NCBI GenBank assembly: GCA_050953365.1
Contig: JBMNMN010000006.1
Location: forward strand, 1 to 64,000
Direction of reading: 5' to 3'
DNA: 64,000 bases
Source: UBA1426 sp050953365
GTDB lineage: Bacteria; Bacillota; Clostridia; Peptostreptococcales; Anaerovoracaceae
Positions 61,163 to 64,000 of the stretch are shown piece by piece. The number at the start of each line of letters is the position of its first letter. The stretch's first letter is position 1. The position numbers and the translations under genes were made by a program. The notes below the pieces were generated by a model. That model did no database searches. It saw nothing but the letters and a program-made list of their open reading frames with translations, and had not been told where the DNA came from.

Positions 61163-61297
61163 CTATGCTGTGAGCGATTTTCTTCCCTTCAATCTTCTTC
61201 TCTTTAATACATTTCTACCGCTCTTCGTGCTCATTCTTTTACGAAAGCCATGTTCTTTGCTTCTCTGCTTTGTCTTTGGCTGGTATGTCCGTTTCAA
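61163..61297 (-). CDS. rpmH: 50S ribosomal protein L34
   Basis: 44 residues, MKRTYQPKTKQRSKEHGFRK and the usual RMSTKSGRNVLKRRRLKGRK tail ending SLTA. The start codon is TTG at 61297 with GGGGAGG ten bases upstream; no ATG exists near it, which explains why it is easily missed. It is the first gene of the rpmH-rnpA-yidD-yidC-jag operon. Confidence 0.97.
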   Translation of the reverse strand: MKRTYQPKTKQRSKEHGFRKRMSTKSGRNVLKRRRLKGRKSLTA

Positions 61298-61374
61298 CCC
61301 TCTTACACCTCCCCTTGTGGTATTTTTTGAGAGTAGCTGAATTTCACTACTCTTCTCTATACAATTGCCAGTTG

Positions 61375-61403
61375 ATTATACATTTAGATACCAGTATTGT
61401 CAA
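61375..61403 (-). promoter_or_regulatory. Sigma-A promoter of rpmH
   Basis: Minus strand TTGACA (61403-61398), 17-nt spacer, TATAAT (61380-61375): full consensus. The leader carries a small hairpin, AGAGTAG...CTACTCT. Confidence 0.9.
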
Positions 61404-61413
61404 ACCTTTTTTC

Positions 61414-62523
61414 CTATCCAACTACTTGCGGATCAATGGTTACATTGCCATTTTCTACAATAAAAACCTTTCTCTCCGGCAAACTGTTCCATAAAGATCC
61501 TTTCATTTCCGCTGCCGTTATAAAAAGCTGCACCTCGGATAAACTCTTTAAAAGAAATTTTTGTCTCTTTTCGTCCAGTTCCGAAAGCACATCGTCAAGG
61601 AGAAGTACGGGATTTTCCTTTTTTTCCTCCTGGATGATGCGAACTTCTGCCAGCTTCAGGGAGAGAGCCGCCGTTCTCTGCTGTCCCTGGGATCCATAAT
61701 TGCGCACATCCTTCCCGTCAATGGTTATTTTTAAATCATCTCTATGAGGCCCTGACCCGGTACTTCCTCTGTATAAATCCTTTTTTCTCTCTTTTTGAAG
61801 TCTTTCTAGAAAAGCTTTTTGAATTTCTTCCTTTTTCTCATTAAAAGGAATAGAGGATTCATAAAACAGGTCCAGATCTTCTTTTCCATCGGTTATGCTG
61901 CTATGAAGTTCCCTGCTTATCCTTTTTAAATTTTCAACAAAATGCATTCTTGCTATTATAATTCTGCTTCCGTACTCCGCAAGGCTGTTTTCCCAAATCT
62001 CCATCAATTCATCATTGAGACTCTCTTCTTTCAACAGGGAATTCCTCTGCATAAGCACTTTTTTATACCTGCCAAGAGTGTTGAAATATACCGGTTTCAA
62101 CTGACAGAGCTCTCTGTCAATAAATCTTCTTCTCTTTTCCGGTTCATCCTTTACAATTTTCATATCCTCCGGCGTAAAGGAAACGATGTATGCGTTTTCC
62201 AGCAGGTCGCTGCTCTTCCTTGCTCTGCATCCGTCTATTTGTATACTTTTTCCTTCTTTTGAGAGAATGATTTCTATGCTTCTTTCCCTTCCCTCCTTCA
62301 TATAGATGCTTTTTACACAGGAAAAGTCTCCTCCGAAACCAATCATCTCCGCATCTTTATTGGTTCGAAAAGACTTTCCGAGACTCATGATATACAGGCT
62401 TTCAAGAAGATTCGTCTTTCCTTGCGCGTTATTGCCCGCAATGATATTTACGTTTGGATGAAAAGAAACAGTCTGCTCTCTATAATTTCTGAAGTTTTTT
62501 AGCGATATTTCGGTAAAATACAT
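61414..62523 (-). CDS. recF: DNA replication and repair protein RecF
   Basis: 369 residues, SMC-like ATPase: Walker A GNNAQGKTNLLESL, signature TGSGPHRDDL and GQQRTAALSLKLAEV, Walker B PVLLLDDVLSELDE. It loads RecA at gaps with RecOR. It starts 11 nt after dnaN; the small S4-domain gene (yaaA/rlbA type) often found between dnaN and recF in Firmicutes is absent. Confidence 0.96.
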   Translation of the reverse strand: MYFTEISLKNFRNYREQTVSFHPNVNIIAGNNAQGKTNLLESLYIMSLGKSFRTNKDAEMIGFGGDFSCVKSIYMKEGRERSIEIILSKEGKSIQIDGCRARKSSDLLENAYIVSFTPEDMKIVKDEPEKRRRFIDRELCQLKPVYFNTLGRYKKVLMQRNSLLKEESLNDELMEIWENSLAEYGSRIIIARMHFVENLKRISRELHSSITDGKEDLDLFYESSIPFNEKKEEIQKAFLERLQKERKKDLYRGSTGSGPHRDDLKITIDGKDVRNYGSQGQQRTAALSLKLAEVRIIQEEKKENPVLLLDDVLSELDEKRQKFLLKSLSEVQLFITAAEMKGSLWNSLPERKVFIVENGNVTIDPQVVG

Positions 62524-62534
62524 GATTATTTCAC

Positions 62535-63650
62535 CTAATAGGCTTTCGGAGAGATCCTCACCGGCAAAATTAAATACTCATACCTGTTTCCTTCTAAAGG
62601 TTTGACAAGGCACGGGCTTACATTGGTGTTGAACTCCATAATCACTTCTTCATCGGTAACTACCTTAAGAACATCTAGGATATATTTCGCATTAAAACCG
62701 ATTTCCAGATCCGTTCCTTCCTTTTCTACGAAAACCTCTTCTTTCACGTTTCCTTCTTCCGATCTTGAAGAGATGAGAATCTTATCTCTTATAATCGACA
62801 GTTTAACCAGATTGTTCTTTCCTTCCTTTGCCAACAAAGAGGCTCTCTCCAGGCAGTCTATCATTTCGCCACGGTTTACTTTCAATCTGCACTGATGTTC
62901 TTTCGGAAGGATGTCTCGGTATTTTACAAATTCTCCTTCCATAATTCGAAGCACGATGCGGGCATCTTCCATTAAAAACACAGCTTTCTTTTCATCGATG
63001 ATCATATCTACTTCTTTGACGTTTTCATCTTCACTGAAGACTTTGTTTACTTCATTGAGTATCCTGGCAGCGATAATAATTTTAACATTTTGCGCATTTT
63101 CCATGCTCTCTCTTGTTACCGCCATACGGAAACCGTCAAGAGCAACCATGGTCATCCCTTCTTCATCCATTTCAAGAAGGACGCCCACTATAATCCCTTT
63201 TGCTTCTTCTATGCTGGCCGCAAAGGAAGTTCTCTTGATCATTTCTTTCAAGACTTCTTTTTCTATCCTTATGCCGTTTTCTTCCTTTATCTCTCCTATA
63301 TTAGGAAATTCATCCGCCGGCTGCCCAACTATAGTAAACTCGGAAGCCAGGCATCGGATTGTTACCGAACCTTCTGTCTCTTCTATTTCAACTTCTTCAT
63401 TGGGAAGCTTTCGTATAATGTCTATAAAAAGCTTTGCGGAAACAACGATAGAACCTTCTTCCAATACATTAACGGGAATGTTTTTTTCTATACTCAAATC
63501 CAGATCGGAAGCGGCTAGCTTTAAACTGCCGTCAGAAGAGGTTTCCAGCAGGATTCCTTTTAATATGGGAATCGTAGTTCGAGACGAGACGGCTTTTGAT
63601 ACTGTATTGAGGGCTTTGGATAAAATTTGCTGGTTGCAGGAAAATTTCAT
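62535..63650 (-). CDS. dnaN: DNA polymerase III beta sliding clamp
   Basis: 371 residues from the ATG at 63650 (AGGAGG 9 nt upstream), preferred over 63683. Opens MKFSCNQQILSKALNTVSKAVSSRTTIPILKGIL, has VGVLLEMDEEGMTMVALDGFRMA, and ends with the clamp C-terminal strand YLILPVRI. It encircles DNA and tethers polymerase. Confidence 0.97.
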   Translation of the reverse strand: MKFSCNQQILSKALNTVSKAVSSRTTIPILKGILLETSSDGSLKLAASDLDLSIEKNIPVNVLEEGSIVVSAKLFIDIIRKLPNEEVEIEETEGSVTIRCLASEFTIVGQPADEFPNIGEIKEENGIRIEKEVLKEMIKRTSFAASIEEAKGIIVGVLLEMDEEGMTMVALDGFRMAVTRESMENAQNVKIIIAARILNEVNKVFSEDENVKEVDMIIDEKKAVFLMEDARIVLRIMEGEFVKYRDILPKEHQCRLKVNRGEMIDCLERASLLAKEGKNNLVKLSIIRDKILISSRSEEGNVKEEVFVEKEGTDLEIGFNAKYILDVLKVVTDEEVIMEFNTNVSPCLVKPLEGNRYEYLILPVRISPKAY

Positions 63651-63683
63651 AGCAATGGCCTCCTTCTTTTTATATCTTTTCAT

Positions 63684-63810
63684 AGTATCAGTAGTAGTAG
63701 GGCCTGTGAATTTGTGGATATCTTCTGTGGATAAAGAAAAATCAACAAAAGATATCTTGTAAAAGTTGTGGATAAGTTGTAAAAACTATCTTCTTATCAT
63801 TGCATATTAG
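63684..63810. other. oriC: Origin segment (oriC) between dnaA and dnaN
   Basis: Three DnaA boxes on the plus strand, TGTGGATAT (63713-63721), TGTGGATAA (63726-63734) and TGTGGATAA (63767-63775), in AT-rich DNA. Left of the first box come a GC cluster (GGGCC, 63700-63704) and three TAG triplets (63692-63700), the layout of a DnaA-trio unwinding element. Confidence 0.82.
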
Positions 63811-64000
63811 TTAGTCGTTGCGTATATTGTCCTCCAAGGAAAGAACGATTTCTTTTAATGCTTCGTTGGATCGAATTTCAGAACTTATCTTTTCGCAAGC
63901 ATGCAAGACCGTTGTGTGGTCTCGGTTGCCAAAAGCTTCTCCTATTTTAGGAAGAGAAAGATCTGTGAGATCTCTGCATATGTACATGGCGATTTGACGA
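63811..64000 (-). CDS. dnaA: Chromosomal replication initiator DnaA, C-terminal part
   Basis: The last 62 residues are present; the rest lies beyond the window. The sequence RQIAMYICRDLTDLSLPKIG, then GNRDHTTVLHAC, is the domain IV DnaA-box-binding signature. The TAA stop is at 63813-63811. Confidence 0.97.
   Translation of the reverse strand, partial: RQIAMYICRDLTDLSLPKIGEAFGNRDHTTVLHACEKISSEIRSNEALKEIVLSLEDNIRND

Overview
The window is chromosomal DNA of an anaerobic, amino-acid-fermenting member of the Clostridia (Firmicutes). Evidence: a complete oxidative ornithine (Stickland-type) pathway, tungsten aldehyde:ferredoxin oxidoreductases, a selenoprotein read through an in-frame TGA, a cobalamin riboswitch, a YycHIJ-HtrA-RlmH block, and the typical Gram-positive origin region (rpmH-rnpA-yidD-yidC-jag, mnmE-mnmG-rsmG-noc-parA-parB, dnaA-dnaN-recF). 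The genus cannot be read from the sequence alone.

Layout. 0-7.9 kb, minus strand: a tungstate ABC transporter (tupABC; tupC carries a frameshift and an inverted-repeat element separates tupA from tupB) behind a molybdenum/tungsten-cofactor-type riboswitch; upstream is an operon of a polyferredoxin, two AOR-family oxidoreductases and two MoaD/ThiS-like sulfur carriers. 7.9-9.45 kb: an intact ISLre2-type insertion sequence. 9.5-21.2 kb: alr, then a cobalamin-riboswitch operon on the minus strand. It encodes an alpha/alpha-toroid protein, a DUF4430 lipoprotein, a large S-layer-anchored protein joining both fold types, and the ECF transporter CbrV-CbrU-CbrT. I read this as a transcobalamin/intrinsic-factor-like surface system for vitamin B12 capture. 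An array of 52-bp hairpin repeats lies between the capture and transporter genes.

21.4-33 kb: a small ferredoxin, a HesB-like selenoprotein, an EamA permease, mntR-mntP, an HD protein, tcdA, copA, a DUF1858/DUF438 pair and msrAB. Several gaps here hold short tandem or inverted repeats, some of which begin inside the 3' end of the neighbouring gene. 32-42 kb: the ornithine operon ord-ortA-ortB-oraS-oraE-(GlmL-like)-orr, preceded by a near-consensus sigma-54 promoter and a PAS/AAA+ activator gene. OraE is B12-dependent, which gives the B12 uptake system an obvious user.

42-51.6 kb: an ArsR regulator, rlmH, htrA, yycJ, yycI and yycH without walRK beside them, RNase H, a SpoIIE-type phosphatase and a cysteine-desulfurase-like protein. 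51.7-64 kb: origin-proximal genes with two parS sites, each embedded in a terminator-like hairpin after a ParB-family gene, and an origin segment with DnaA boxes, a GC cluster and TAG trinucleotides between dnaA and dnaN.
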